Notes under the pieces: generated by a model
Told to the model about the DNA's origin: nothing
Database searches by the model: none
What the model saw: only the letters and a program-made list of their open reading frames with translations
Shown here: one piece after another, positions 1-11,241 of the stretch
How the letters are laid out: each line of letters starts with the position of its first letter
Position numbering within the stretch: position 1 is the stretch's first letter
Assembly (NCBI RefSeq): GCF_042186555.1
Contig: NC_133328.1
Location: 340,978,035 to 341,042,034, forward strand
Length of the DNA: 64,000 nucleotides
Direction of reading: 5' to 3'
Origin: Aquarana catesbeiana
Lineage: Eukaryota; Chordata; Amphibia; Anura; Ranidae
Translations under genes and position numbers: made by a program

Positions 1-890
1 GCTGCAAAATACTCACCATGCCTCTCAGCAAATAGCTTGGGGTGTCTACTTTCCAAAATGGGGTCATTTGGGGGGGGGTTTGTGCCACCTGGGCATTCCA
101 TGGCCTCCGAAACTGTGATAGGCAGTGAAGAGTGAAATCAAAAATTCACGCCCTTAGAAATCCTGAAGGCGGTGATTGGTTTTCGGGGCCCCGTACGCGG
201 CTAGGCTCCTAAAAAGTCCCACACATGTGGTATCCCCATACTCAGGAGAAGCAGCTAAATGTATTTTGGGGTGCAATTCCACACAGCCCATGGCCTGTGT
301 GAGCAATATATCATTTAGTGACAACTTTTTGTAATTTTTTTTTTTTTGTCATTATTCAATCACTTGGGACAAAAAAATTAATATTCAATGGGCTCAACAT
401 GCCTCTCAGCAATTTCCTTGGGGTGTCTACTTTCCATTTGTGGGGGTTTTGTACTGCCCTGCCATTTTAGCACCTCCAGAAACGACATAGGCAGTCATAA
501 ATTAAAGGCTGTGTAAATTCCAGAAAATGTACCCTAGTTTGTAGGCGCTATAACTTTTGCGCAAACCAATAAATATACACTTATTGACATTTTTTTTACC
601 AAAGACATGTGGCCGAATACATTTTGGCCTAAATGTATGACTAAAATTGAGTTTATTGGATTTTTTTTAGAACAAAAAGTAGAAAATATCAATTTTTTTC
701 AAAATTTTCAGTCTTTTTCCGTGTATAGCGCAAAAAATAAAAATGGCAGAGGTGATCAAATACCATCAAAAGAAAGCTCTATTTGTGGGAAGAAAAGGAC
801 GTAAATTTCGTTTGGGTACAGCATTGCATGACTGCGCAATTAGCAGTTAAAGCGACGCAGTGCCAAATTGTAAAAAGTGCTCCGGCCAAA
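1..890 (-). repeat. Dispersed repeat A, long copy
   Basis: Non-coding AT-rich interspersed repeat. The same sequence recurs in reverse complement at 32599-33590, and more weakly at 8280-8830 with 15250-15540 and at 18147-18480. I define its plus orientation by the copy at 32599, which begins TAACCACTT, so this copy is reversed and runs off the window start. Recognisable blocks are a 'caaaatggggtca' segment repeated within the unit, a 'gcgctatacacgg'-like segment near 725, and a T-rich middle. The short open frame at 607-804 is a by-product of this repeat, because its mirror image occurs at 32712-32915. I do not recognise the family or any terminal structure. Confidence 0.7.
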
Positions 891-892
891 AA

Positions 893-945
893 TTAAAAAA
901 AAAATTATGTGGGGGGTCCCCCTAAATTCCATACCAGACCCTACA
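893..945 (+). repeat. Fragment of the F foldback family
   Basis: About 50 bp matching the A-tract / 'gtggggggtccccctaaa' / 'ccataccagaccc' module found repeatedly in the arms of the foldback elements at 2658-5434, 30280-32341 and 44000-47031. No end of the element is present, so this is a relic or a shared sub-repeat. Confidence 0.5.
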
Positions 946-1330
946 GCTTCCCCTACAGCTCTCACCTCTGCATAATCTCCCCCACAGCTCTCATTTTACA
1001 CAACCTGCCTCCCCTCCCCCTCCACATCTCTCACTTTGCACAACTTGCCTTCTGCCCTCTGCAGGTCTTACCTCTGTATAAAGCTCCATTCCCAGCTCTC
1101 CTCTCTGGACAAATTTCCACCCCCCTTTCTCGCTGCACAAATCCCCCCCTACACACACACAAATACACTTTCCCAGTTCTCCTCCGTGCTCAAATCCCCC
1201 ACACACTTTCACAGTTCTCTCTGCACAATCACCCCCCTTCTTTCACAGTTATCCTCTCTCCGTGAACTCAGTCTGGAGGGCTCTCTCTACCCCCCCATTT
1301 TTCATTCAGAACTCCCTCACCTCTTCTACC
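946..1330. other. Pyrimidine-rich degenerate repeat tract
   Basis: C/T-rich sequence with a loose pattern of 'cccacagctctca' and 'ctgcacaa' segments. It keeps overlapping frames open on both strands for 70-120 codons, but composition explains this. No protein domain is visible. Confidence 0.5.
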
Positions 1331-2094
1331 GCCAATCAGTGCTCCAATCCATGTGGTATGCGTGGGCTTTTTATATGATGAAGGAGCTGTCAGAACTGTA
1401 GCTGGGCCGGAGTTTCAGGGCTCCTCCGCTATATGCTACAATGTGAGAAGAGGCGGGGACAGAAGCTGCCTCCTGAGTCAATCCAGGCAGGTGTATGTTG
1501 CTGTGCTGGGACCCAAAGAAATTGAAGGCAGCAGCCCTGGGTTTGCAGCGTTAGTGTTTGTTATATGACAGGTCAGAGCAGAGAGGGCATGTCTATCATA
1601 GGTGCCAGAACGGCGTTCCGCCGCGTTCCTACAGAAAAAAAGCCCTGGTTATAAATTACTTATATCAAATCAATACAGTACTTGTAAGTAAAATATATGT
1701 AGTAGCACACATATACATAAACACAAGGATCCCTGGATTGAAACTTGTATATTTCTTCTATGACTCTTCTGGATTTTAGAAAATTTGTTTTAAACCAACT
1801 TTTTTATTAATTTTGTAAAGTGTGGTTTCAACTTTATGTCCTATTGGTGATGAGTAATAGACTCTGTAATCATTCTTTGAATGAAGTAAAATGCACCATC
1901 TGTCTAGACCCCATTATGTAATTCACTGCTTCAAGCCATGAGAGGATTACAGTGATATTCAAAAAACTGGCAACATGTTAAAAATTATTTTTACTGGCAA
2001 TTTATAGCACATGTACTATGAGTAACATTGCACTAATTTCCAATAAAAATAGATTTGCACTGGGTAAATGATGTTACTATACTAACAGTGCACT
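1331..2094. other. Intergenic, nothing recognised
   Basis: No gene, clear repeat array or terminal inverted repeat was seen. A short GC-rich patch near 1605-1632 containing 'ggcgttccgccgcg' may be part of another transposon end, but I could not find its partner. Confidence 0.4.
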
Positions 2095-2657
2095 GACCTC
2101 CCAGTGTCCTTGATCATCACTGCACCAGTTATATGTCCCCTAATCACTGCCACACCAGTTACAGTGTTCATGATCATTGCAACATCAGTCATATTGTTCC
2201 CAATCATCGCCACACTTATCATATTGTCCCTGGTCACTGCCACACCAGTTACTGTGCCCCTGATCACTGCCACACCAATTACTGTGTTCTTGATCACCTC
2301 CACACCAGTTACTGTGTCACTGATCACCGCCACACTAGTCCCAGTGTACCTGATCATCGCTACATCAGTCATATTGTCCCTGATCACTGTCACACCAGTT
2401 ACTGTGTTTCTGATCACCACCACACCAGTCTCAGTGTACCTGATCTTTTCTACACCAGTTACAGTGTTCATGATCATCGCCACACCAGTCATATTGTTCC
2501 TAATCACCACCACACCAGTCACCCTGATCACTGCAACACTAGTTACAGTGTCTTTGATAACCATCCCACTAGTTACTGTGCCCCTGATCACCACTACACC
2601 AGTTACTGTGCCTCTAATCACTGCCACACCAGTTACTGTGCTCCTGATCACCACCGC
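2095..2657 (+). repeat. 30-bp minisatellite, first segment
   Basis: Tandem array with a unit of about 30 bp built around 'tgatcaccgccacaccagtt' followed by 'actgtgcccc'. It holds about 18 imperfect units. The array is open in several frames (for example 2104-2745 plus and 2082-2702 minus) only because the unit length is divisible by three and lacks stops. The same array resumes at 5435 and again near 7204, so two later insertions split one locus. Confidence 0.85.
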
Positions 2658-5434
2658 TAGGGATGAGCCGAACACCCCCCTGTTCGGTTTGCACCAGAAC
2701 ATGCGAACAGGAAAAAAGTTTGTTCGAACACGCGAACACTGTTAAAGTCTATGGGACACGAACATGAATAATCAAAAGTGCTAATTTTAAAGGCTTATAT
2801 GCAAGTTATTGTCATAAAAAGTGTTTGGGGACCTGGGTCCTGCCCCAGGGGACATGGATCAATGCAAAAAAAAGTTTTAAAAACAGACATTTTTTCAGGA
2901 GCAGTGATTTTAATAATGCTTAAAGTCAAACAATAAAAGTGTAATATCCCTTTAAATTTCGTAGCTGTGGGGTGTCTATAGTATGCCTGTAAAGGGGCGC
3001 ATGTTTCCCGTGTTTAGAACAGTCTGACAGCAAAATGACATTTCAAAGGAAAAAAGTCATTTAAAACTACTCACGGCTATTGCATTGCCGGTCCAACAAT
3101 ACACATAAAAGTTCATTGATAAAAACGGCATGGGAATTCCCCACAGGGGAACCCTGAACCAAAATTAAAAAAAAAAATGACGTGGGGGTCCCCTTAAATT
3201 CCATACCTGACCCTTCAGGTCTGGTATGGATATTAAGGGGCACCCCAGCCAACATTAAAAAAAAAATGACGTGGGGTCCCCCCCAAAAATCCATACCAGA
3301 CCCTTATCCGAGCACACAACCTGGCAGGCCGCAGGAAAAGAGGGGGGACGAGAGAGCGCCCCCCCTCCTGAACTGTACCAGGCCACATGCCCTCAACATT
3401 GGGAGGGTGCTTTGGGGTAGCCCCCTAAAACACCTTGTCCCCATGTTGATGGGGACAAGGGCCTCATCCCCACAACCCTTGCCCGGTGGTTGTGGGGGTC
3501 TGTGGGTGGGAGGTTTATCGGAATCTGGAAGCCCCCTTTAACAAGGGGACCCCCAGATCCCACCCCCCCTCGTGTGAAATGGTAAGGGGTACAAAAGTAT
3601 CCCTACCATTTCACCAAAAAACTGTCAAAAATGTTAAAAATGACAAGAGACAGTTTTTGACAATTCCTTTATTTAAATGCTTCTGCTTTCTTCTTTCTTC
3701 TATCTTCATTCATCTTCTTCTTCTGGCTCTTCTGGTTCTTCCTCCGGTGTTCTCGTCCAGTATCTCCTCCACGGTGTCTTCTATCTTCTTCTCCTCGGCA
3801 TGGGGGGAGGCTCCCGCTCTTCTCTTCATCTTCTTCTCTTCTTCTCTTCTTCATCTTCTTCTCCGGGCCGCTCCGCATCCATGCTGGCATTCCCCGTGAC
3901 GTCACAGGGAAGTCCCGTCAAGTCACCGTGCGTCAGAGGGGGGCGGGGTCACCGGGTGGCCCCGCCCCCGTTATTTAAGAACCGTCAGAAGATGAGACAC
4001 ATCACACAACGGGAGCCTCCCTCCATGCCAGCATGGATGCAGAGCGGCCCGTAGAAGAAGAAGAAGAAGAAGAGAAGAAGAGAAGAAGAGAAGAAGAGAA
4101 GAAGAGAAGAAGAGAAGAAGAGAAGAAGATGAAGGGAAGAGCGGAAGCCTCCCCCCATGCCATGGGTGCGGAGCGGCCCGAGGAGAGGAAGGTAGAAGAC
4201 GCCGCGAAGGAGATGCTGGATGAGAACACCGGAGGAAGAACCAGAAGAGCCAGAAGAACCAGAAGAAGAAGAAGAAGAAGAAGATGAAGGAAGATAGAAG
4301 AAAGAAGAAGCATTTAAATAAAGGAATTGTCAAAAACTGTCTCTTGTTATTTTTAACATTTTTGACAGTTTTTTAGTGAAATGGTAGGGGTACAAGTACC
4401 CCCTTACCTTTTTACACGGGGGGGGCCAGGATCTGGGGGTCCCCTTGTTAAAGGGGGCTTCTAGATTCCGATAAGCCCCCTGCCTGCAGACCCCCACAAC
4501 CACCGGCCAGGGTTGTGGGGATGAGGCCCTTGTCCTCATCAACATGGGGACAAGGTGTTTTGGGGTGCTACCCCAAAGCACCCTTCCAATGTTGAGGGCA
4601 TGTGGCTTGGTACGGTTCAGTAGGGGGGGGCGCTCTCTCGCCCCCCCTCTTTTCCTGCGGCCTGCCAGGTTGTGTGCTTGGATAAGGGTCTGGTATAGAT
4701 TTTTGGGGGGACCCCACACCGTTTTTTTTTTTTTATTTTGGTGCGGGGTTCTCCTTAAAATTCATACCAGACCTGAAGGGTCTGGTATGGAATTTAGGGG
4801 GACCCCCACGTCATTTTTTTTTTAAATTTTGGCTGGGGTTCCCCTTAATATCCATACCAGACCTGAAGGGCCTGGTATGGAATTTAGGGGAACCCCCATG
4901 TCATTTTTTTTTTAATTTTGGGGTTCCCCTGTGGGGAATTCCCATGCCGTTTTTATCAATGAACTTCTATATGTATTATCAGACCGGCAATGCAATAGGC
5001 GTGCCGCTTGAGTAGTTTTAAATGAGTTTTTTCCTTTGAAATGTCATTTTTCTGTCAGACTGTTCTAAACACGGGAAACATGCGCCCCTTTACAGGCATA
5101 CTATAGACACCCCCCAGCTATGAAATTTAAAGGGATATTACACTTTTATTGTTTCACTTTAAGCATTATTAAAATAACTGCTCCTGAAAAAATGTCCGTT
5201 TTTAAAACTTTTTTTGCATTGACCCATGTCCCCTGGGGCAGGACCCAGGTCCCCAAACACTTTTTATGACAATGGCTTGCATATAAGCCTTTAAAATTAG
5301 CACTTTTGATTTCTCCCATAGACTTTTAAAGGGTGTTCCGCGGCATTCGAATTTGCCGCGAACACCCCAAATTGTTCGCTGTTCGGCGAACTTGCATGAG
5401 TTCGAGTTCGACTCGAACTCGAAGCTCATCCCTA
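2658..5434. mobile_element. Foldback element F1 (non-autonomous, hAT-like ends)
   Basis: Large palindromic element with termini TAGGGATGAGC at the left and GCTCATCCCTA at the right. The arms of about 1.2-1.4 kb are near-complementary: for example 2840-3470 mirrors 4480-5240. The flanks give an imperfect 8-bp target duplication (ACCACCGC / ACCGCCAC, 6 of 8 identical). Two other copies give better 8-bp duplications. 8-bp duplications and TAGGG-type ends are typical of the hAT superfamily, so I infer hAT mobilisation. Inner arms carry TCT/AGA-rich tracts at 3660-3880 and 4055-4320, which create spurious Ser/Leu- or Glu/Arg-rich frames. There is no transposase. The element inserted into the 30-bp minisatellite. 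Confidence 0.8.
3890..3985 (+). promoter_or_regulatory. Promoter-like spacer at the centre of F1
   Basis: The unpaired centre between the F1 arms contains the palindrome GTGACGTCAC at 3896-3905 (a CRE-type site), two opposed GC boxes (near 3938-3948 and 3960-3969) and TTATTTAAG at 3971-3979, placed like a TATA element. The combination resembles a compact RNA polymerase II promoter that would transcribe one arm. The function is inferred; the motifs are seen directly. Confidence 0.4.
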
Positions 5435-5603
5435 ACCGCCACACCAGTTACTGTGCCCCTTATCACCGCCACACCAGGTACTTTGTCCCTGTTCACCTTC
5501 ACACCAGTTACTGTGTCCCTGATCACTGTCACACCAGTCCCAGTGCCCCCAATCATCTCCACACCAGTCATATTGTACCTAATCACTGCCACACCAGTCA
5601 TAT
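5435..5603 (+). repeat. 30-bp minisatellite, second segment
   Basis: Five to six further units of the array at 2095-2657, resuming immediately after F1 and ending at the next insertion. Confidence 0.8.
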
Positions 5604-5778
5604 TGTAGAAAAAACGAAAAGAGGGAGCATCAACCTTGTGCATTACCCAAGTGGTGTTTATTGGTAAAAAAAAGAAATATACTTACAAACAAGTCAGTCA
5701 TAAAAGCTTTTCAAAGTCCACAATGGACACAAAGCCACCAGGTCACCAGGACCGTGTCCAGCACACCAGAGGACCTTC

Positions 5779-5831
5779 CAGATGGCTGATGTGTTTCGAG
5801 GAGAGATCCCCTCTTCCTCAGAGCCGATCTG
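5779..5831 (-). ncRNA. Hammerhead ribozyme-like motif, core intact
   Basis: Read on the minus strand, the segments are in canonical hammerhead order. First is stem I 5' strand CAGATCGGCT, then core CTGAGGA, then a stem II hairpin of about 17 nt (GAGG pairing with CCTC). Next come core GAAA, a minimal stem III of four bases (CACA), the cleavage dinucleotide TC, and stem I 3' strand AGCCATCTG. Stem I pairs with one bulged C. All core positions fit CUGANGA...GAAA...UH. Hammerheads with a minimal stem III are known from Penelope-like elements and retrozymes. Self-cleavage is inferred. Confidence 0.55.
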
Positions 5832-6851
5832 TGATGCTGCATTGACACATTTATTATAGCAAATGGATCTCGTCACATGATCTCGAGACCCCTCCCAGAA
5901 CTGGGCAAAAGGAGCATTAAAATAACAGTGATACTAGCAATGACAAAACATAATAATACAATTAGATAAATGCATTATACACATCAAGCAGAGCTATTAG
6001 AAAACAGTTACCATAAAATAATCAATTCATACTGGCAATAATATAGCACCTGTACATGTGCACCTCCCAAACATAAGTATACAAAAAAAAAATGAAATAT
6101 TAATAAAAATATGACTCATATTTTTTGAATGTAAGATATCCAAGAAGAACCACCTACCAAGTGTGGCTAACTGTGGCCGATGGTTCTGGATGCAAACAAG
6201 GTGTATAGGCTGCACTGCACAGCATAGTGTAGAGTGGATGACTGCTGAGTGTGGAATGCATGCTGGTGCATTCCATCCACCACTTCCTTCTTCTGGGACA
6301 CACCAGCCCTGGTGTCTAGGAGCCGGAACATCTGGTTCACATCGAACATGCAGTACAGAAGCACGCCCTCCTGGGAGAAAGACAGCTTACCCCGGTGGCG
6401 CTAGTGGCCCCGGTGGCCCCGGAAGTGCGATGCTGTGTCGGCAGATAGGGGACACAAAACTCCTGATCCCAGGAGGGGCCCATCCAACCACACAACCACC
6501 TACTACCTTACTAGGGGCGCCAAGAGAAAATAGGACAGGCTCTGAAGGTGCTCCATGGGCTAGGAGAAGAAACACATATGCATACTTATGTTTGGGAGGT
6601 GCACCTGTGCTATATTTTCAGTATTAGTTGATTATATTATGGTAACTGTTTCTGATAACTCTGCTTGATGTGTATAATGCATTTATCTCATTTTATTATT
6701 ATGTTTTGTCATTGCTAGTATCACTGTTATTTTAATGCTCAGGAGTGTGACCCATACTTTTACCATTCCCATTCCCATCCACCAATAACAGGGGTCTCGA
6801 GATCATGTGCCAAACCCCATTTGCTATATTTAATGTGTCAATGCAACATTA

Positions 6852-6904
6852 CAGATCGGCTCTGAGGAAGAGGGGATCTCCCCTTCAAATGCGTCAGCCA
6901 TCTG
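6852..6904 (+). ncRNA. Degenerate hammerhead-like motif
   Basis: Partner of the motif at 5779-5831 in the opposite arm. Stem I, CTGAGGA and a good stem II (AGGGGA with TCCCCT) are kept, but the GAAA core reads CAAA. The stem III loop is TGCG, followed by TC and AGCCATCTG. Loss of the core G should abolish cleavage. Confidence 0.45.
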
Positions 6905-7073
6905 AAAGGACCTCCGGCATGCTGGATACGGTCCAAGTGACCTGGTCATGTTGTGGACTTTGAAATACTTTTATGATTGACTTGTTTGTGAGTATATTTC
7001 TTTTCTTTTTATACCAATGAACACCACTCAGGTAATGCACAAGGTTGGTGTGCCCTTTTTTGGTTTTTCTACA

Positions 7074-7203
7074 GTGTTTTCATTGTGTGTCCCCGACCTT
7101 TGGAGGACAGCAAGGTCTATGCATTTACCCGGAGCCATAGAGATCCCAGGCAATATCCACTGCCGTCACATCACTTTTGAGCACAGGAGATTTTGTTTGT
7201 TAT
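7074..7203. other. Probable tail of the preceding element
   Basis: Unique-looking 130 bp between the inverted-repeat element and the point where the 30-bp minisatellite resumes. Because the minisatellite must have been continuous before insertion, this segment probably arrived with the preceding element. No gene is visible. Confidence 0.35.
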
Positions 7204-7665
7204 TAGTACCAGTCATATTGTCCCTGATCACCACCACACCAATCATATTGGCCCTAATGATAGCATCCCTAATGTGCTGTGCCCCTTAGCTCCACCAGTC
7301 TAGTTAGTGTGTCTCTGATCACCACCACCCCAGTTACAGTGTTCATGATCATCACCACACCAATCATATTGTTCCAAATCACCATCACACCAGTCATATT
7401 GTCCCTGATTACTGACATACCAGTTACAGCATCCCTGATCACCACCACACCAGTCATTCTATCCATAATTACCACCACACCAGTTATAGTGTCCCTGATC
7501 ACCACCACACTAGTTAGAGTATCCTTGATCACTGCCACACCAATTTCAGTGTCCTTGGTCACTGCCACATCAGTTACAGTGTCACTGATCACTGCCACAA
7601 TAGTTACAGTGTCCCTGATCACCACCATACCAGTTATAGTGTTCTTGATCACCACCACTCTAATG
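7204..7665 (+). repeat. 30-bp minisatellite, third segment
   Basis: About 15 units of the array first seen at 2095, with a unit core of 'tgatcaccaccacaccagtt'. Open frames on both strands (7279-7683 plus, 7269-7658 minus) are repeat artefacts. Confidence 0.8.
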
Positions 7666-8004
7666 CAGGGCTGCCTGTACTAGCCCTGAACCCTAAATTG
7701 ACCATGTTTCTGTCTGTTACCTGCACTGATTATTTTCCTGGTTTGTTGACCATGCCTGTGGCCTGAACTGACCCATCTGCGCATCCTGTTGACTACATTC
7801 CTGCAAGACACCAGACCAGAGGACATGGCATTTCTGGGGGCAGCCATGTACCAGTAGTCTTGGCTTGCTTGAATTATAGGAACTTGAAATGCTATAGATG
7901 ATGCTACACAAATCTATGTATATGATCACTTGTATAAAGGTGACCATTACAATACATTGATTTTTATACAATTGGTTGATTTGTGTGATACACAAGATGC
8001 AATA
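7666..8004. other. Intergenic, nothing recognised
   Basis: No repeat unit, terminal inverted repeat or coding signal could be supported here. Confidence 0.4.
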
Positions 8005-8253
8005 GGGGTTATTTACAAAATTGCACTGAAAGTGCACTTGGAAGTGCAGTTGCTGTAGATCCGAGAGGGACATGCAAGGAAAGTAAAAAACAGCATTTTA
8101 GCTTGCACATGATTGGATAATAAAATCAGCAGAGCTTCCCCTCATTTCAGATCTACCCCTCAGATTTACAGCCACTGCACTTCCAAGTGCACTTTCAGTG
8201 CAATTTCAAGTGCACTTTGCACTTGTAGTTTGCACTTGTAGTGTAAATAACCC
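8005..8253. mobile_element. Short inverted-repeat MITE
   Basis: Element of about 250 bp with ends GGGTTATTTAC and GTAAATAACCC, and subterminal inverted segments such as 'cactgaaagtgcacttgg' on the left mirrored by 'ccaagtgcactttcagtg' on the right. A related, shorter copy with the same ends lies at 50714-50811. No target duplication is clear. The superfamily is unknown. Confidence 0.65.
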
Positions 8254-8279
8254 TCAATGTCCTGTACATAATTAATCCA

Positions 8280-8830
8280 GACAACAAAAAACACTCACAT
8301 GCAGTATGTGGTATCCCCATACTTGAGAGGAGTAGAGAATTTGTTTTGGGGTGTAATTCTAAGTATGCCCATTCTGCGTGTGGTAAATATCCTATTGAAT
8401 TGACAACTTTGTGTATAAAAAAGAATATGTTTCTTGTTGCATTTTGTGCATTTGTAAGTAATCTTATGCTGTGGGTGAGAAATAACTTGTTAAATTGGTA
8501 ACTTTGTGAACAATAAAAATATATTTAATTTCTTAATATTCCAAAAAATTGAACGAAAAATTTACAACTTCATAAAACTCACCATGACTCTTACTAAATA
8601 CCTTAGACTGTCTACTTTCAAAAAAGGGGTAATTTGGTACGTATTTGTCTTGGCATTTTAGGGCCTCAGAAAATAAGATAAGCAGTCAGTACATCAGGAC
8701 AGATCAATTTTCAAATATATCTACCATAGGTTGTAGACTATTTAACTATTACATAGAAGAAACAATATACACTGAGTTGAGTTATTTTTTTTTTTACCAA
8801 ATAAATGTAGCAGAATACATTTTGTCCTGC
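8280..8830 (-). repeat. Repeat A, part interrupted by a LINE
   Basis: Diverged copy of repeat A, in the same orientation as the one at 1-890. It breaks off at the TTA microsatellite that forms the LINE tail and continues on the far side at 15250-15540, which dates the LINE insertion after the repeat. Confidence 0.55.
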
Positions 8831-9534
8831 ATTTTTTATTATTATTATTATTATTATTATACAGGATTTATATAGCACCAACAGTTTATGCAGCGCTTTA
8901 CAACTTGAGGGTAGACAGTACAAATACAATACACTTTAATACAGTAGGAATCAGAGGGCCCTGCTCCTTAGAGCTTACAATCTAAGAGGGAAGGTCAAGA
9001 GATACAAGGGGTAATAACTGTGGGGGATGTGCTGATGGAGAAGATAAATGTACAGTTGTTAGGTGGGGGCCAGATAGGCTTCTCTGAAGAGATGAGTTTT
9101 TAGGGATTGTCTGAAAGTGGATAAAGTAGGAGAAAATTGGAACAGATTGGGGTAGAGCATTCCAGAGGATGGGAGAGGCTCTGGAGAAGTCCGGAAGGCG
9201 AGCATGGGATGAGGTGACAAGGGAGTTTGAGAGCAGGAGGTCTTGGCAGGAGCGAAGAGAATGATTAGGTTGGTATTTTGAGACTAGGTTAGTGATGTAG
9301 CTGGGGGCCAGGTTCTTGATGGCTTTGTAAGTTATAGTTAGTATCTTGAATTGAATTTGTTGGCTGAGTGGCAGCCAATGGAGGGATTGGCAGAGGGGTA
9401 TAGCAGACGCTGAGCGGTTTGTGAGGTGCTGGCAGCAGCATTCATGATGGACTGAAGTGGGGATAGTCTATTTAGTGGTAAGCCAATGAGGAGGGAGTTG
9501 CAGTAGTTGAGGCAGGAGATGACCAGGGAGTGGA

Positions 9535-10803
9535 TTAGAAGCTTTGTGTGACATTGGTTAGGAAGGGGCATATCTTGGAGATGTTGCGGAGGTTGAGGCA
9601 GTAAATTTTGTATAGCGATAGGATGTGGGGTCGAAAGGTTAGCTCAGAGTCCAGGATTACACCTAGGACCTTGGCGTGAGGGAACAAGTTGATAGTTGAG
9701 CCATTGATATTGACAGAGAAATCAGGGGAAGTGGCACCCGAGGGAGGAAATATCATGAGCTCGGTTTTGGATAGGTTGAGTTTGAGGAAGTGATGTGACA
9801 TCCAGGCTGATATGTCTGCTAGTAAGTTGGAGATGCGTGAGGAGACAGGTGGAGAGAGCATGGGGGTGGAGAGATAGATTTGGGTGTCATCAGCGTAGAG
9901 ATGATATTGAAAGCCATGGGAGGCAATCAACTGACCCAGGGAGGTGGTGTAAATTGAGAAAAGGAGAGGTCCAGGAACAGAACCTTAGGGGACCCCAATG
10001 GAGAAAGGAAGAGGAGAGGAGGAAGTAGAGTTGTAAGTGAAACTGAAGGAGAGGTGGGATAGGTAGGATGAGAACCAGCGAAGAGTATGGTCACAGAGAC
10101 TAAAATGGTGGAGTTTATTGAGGAGGAGGTGGTGATCCACTGTGTCAAAGGCAGCAGAGAGATCCAGGAGAAGTAGTACAGAATAGTGTCCGCTGGTTTT
10201 AGCCATTAGTAGGTCATTTGAGAGTTTAAGGAGTGCAGTTTCCATGGAGTGTTGAGGGTAAAATCCAGACTGAAGTTGATCAAGAATTTTGTTCATGATC
10301 AGATGGTCGCTCAGTCTGTTGTAGACCAGTCTTTCAAGAAGTTTGGAAGAGAAGGTGAGTAGGGAAATGGGACGTAGGTTGTTAAGATTGGTGGGGTCCA
10401 GTGAGGTCTTTTTAAGTATGGGGGTGACTAGCACATGTTTTAGAGAGTTTGGGAAGATGCCACAAGAGAGGGAGAGGTTGAAAATGTGAGTTAGAGAGTA
10501 TAGAATTGAGTCAGAGGGTGAGTGTAGCATTTGCAAGGGAACAGGATCCAGGGGGCAGTTGGTTAGATGAGTGTTAGACAAAAGTTTAGCAACCTTATTA
10601 ATACTAGCAGGGTTGAATGAAGGAAGTAATGATTGTATCTGTGGACATGGGGTGTTGCATGGGGGAGGTTTCTGCGTGTTGGAGATCTCCTCATGAATTG
10701 TATCAATCTTATTTTTTAAGTGATTGGCGATCTCCTGGACAGTGAGTGAGTGAGAAGGTGGAGGCAGTGGAGGACAGCGTTGAAGGTAGAGAAAAGTTGA
10801 CAT
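9535..10803 (-). pseudogene. LINE reverse transcriptase (broken)
   Basis: Encodes the reverse transcriptase that would copy LINE RNA at a nicked chromosomal site. Conserved blocks appear in order: LRPISLL, LERLVYNRL, QSGFYPQHSMETALL, LLLDLSAAFDTVDHHLL (first catalytic Asp), GVP.GS, and YHLYADDTQIYLS (catalytic YADD). The conserved Gln of GVPQGS is replaced by a TAA stop at about 9985, and the YADD block continues in a shifted frame (9535-9930). L2-, CR1- and Rex1-type enzymes share these motifs, so I do not assign a clade. Dead as written. Confidence 0.8.
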
Positions 10804-10849
10804 GGTCTGGATGAGAAGGTGTTAATGAGTGTGATAAAGTAGGTCTGTT

Positions 10850-11241
10850 AGGCAGTGTGGAGGCAGGAATAGTATTTTAGGAGGGCAGATTTATATTGTG
10901 TGAAGTCTTCCTGGAACTTAGTCTTATGCCACAGATGCTCAAGAGAGTGGCTATGTTTTCTGAGACTTCTGTTGCCATCTGTTTGCCAGGGTTTTAGCAG
11001 TCAGGGCCTAATTCTGCATGTGGTGAGGGGGGCAAGCTTGTCTAGGGAGGAATACAATGAGCTGTTGTAGATGAAAGTGGCTAGGTTGGGGCAGGACAGG
11101 GGTGAGATTTTGTCATAGAGGTGATCAGTAGCAGTGTAGAGAAGAGAAAGGTTAAGGTTTCTACATGTAACTGTTAGGCGGTTGGAAGGAGAGGAGGTGG
11201 AAGACAGGGAGAGAGCAAAACAAATAAGGTGGTGATCAGAG
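10850..11241 (-). pseudogene. LINE region between endonuclease and reverse transcriptase
   Basis: Minus-strand continuation of the LINE just inside the LTR insertion point. A frame at 11001-11255 begins with SDHHLICFAL, which matches the end of an apurinic-type endonuclease domain (the SDH motif). It then reads into a linker with in-frame stops. The LTR element cuts directly next to the SDH motif. Confidence 0.55.

Larger units (their letters stand above)
5604..7073. mobile_element. Inverted-repeat element with ribozyme-like motifs
   Basis: Palindromic insertion ending TGTAGA at the left and TCTACA at the right. Arms of about 480 bp (5604-6085 and 6580-7073) enclose a 500-bp unique centre. 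Each arm, read toward its own outer end, runs through a hammerhead-like motif, a segment like 'gactgacttgtttg', a T-rich stretch and 'accaataaacacc' before the tip. That order resembles the 3' regions of Penelope-like elements, and a related order occurs at 53455-53600 in a real Penelope fragment. I infer a head-to-head pair of Penelope-derived or retrozyme-like tails. No coding sequence is visible. The outer right flank up to about 7200 may still belong to it. Confidence 0.6.

Noticed and set aside
909..1401. Possible small genes in a long open stretch
   Set aside because: Pyrimidine-rich composition explains the lack of stops. There are no motifs.
2082..2745. Coding frames of about 200 codons on both strands
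   Set aside because: Both come from the 30-bp minisatellite, and no start context or unique domain is present.
3669..4333. Glu/Arg-rich or Leu/Ser-rich proteins
   Set aside because: Simple TCT/AGA tracts in the F1 arms. The same artefact appears in F3.
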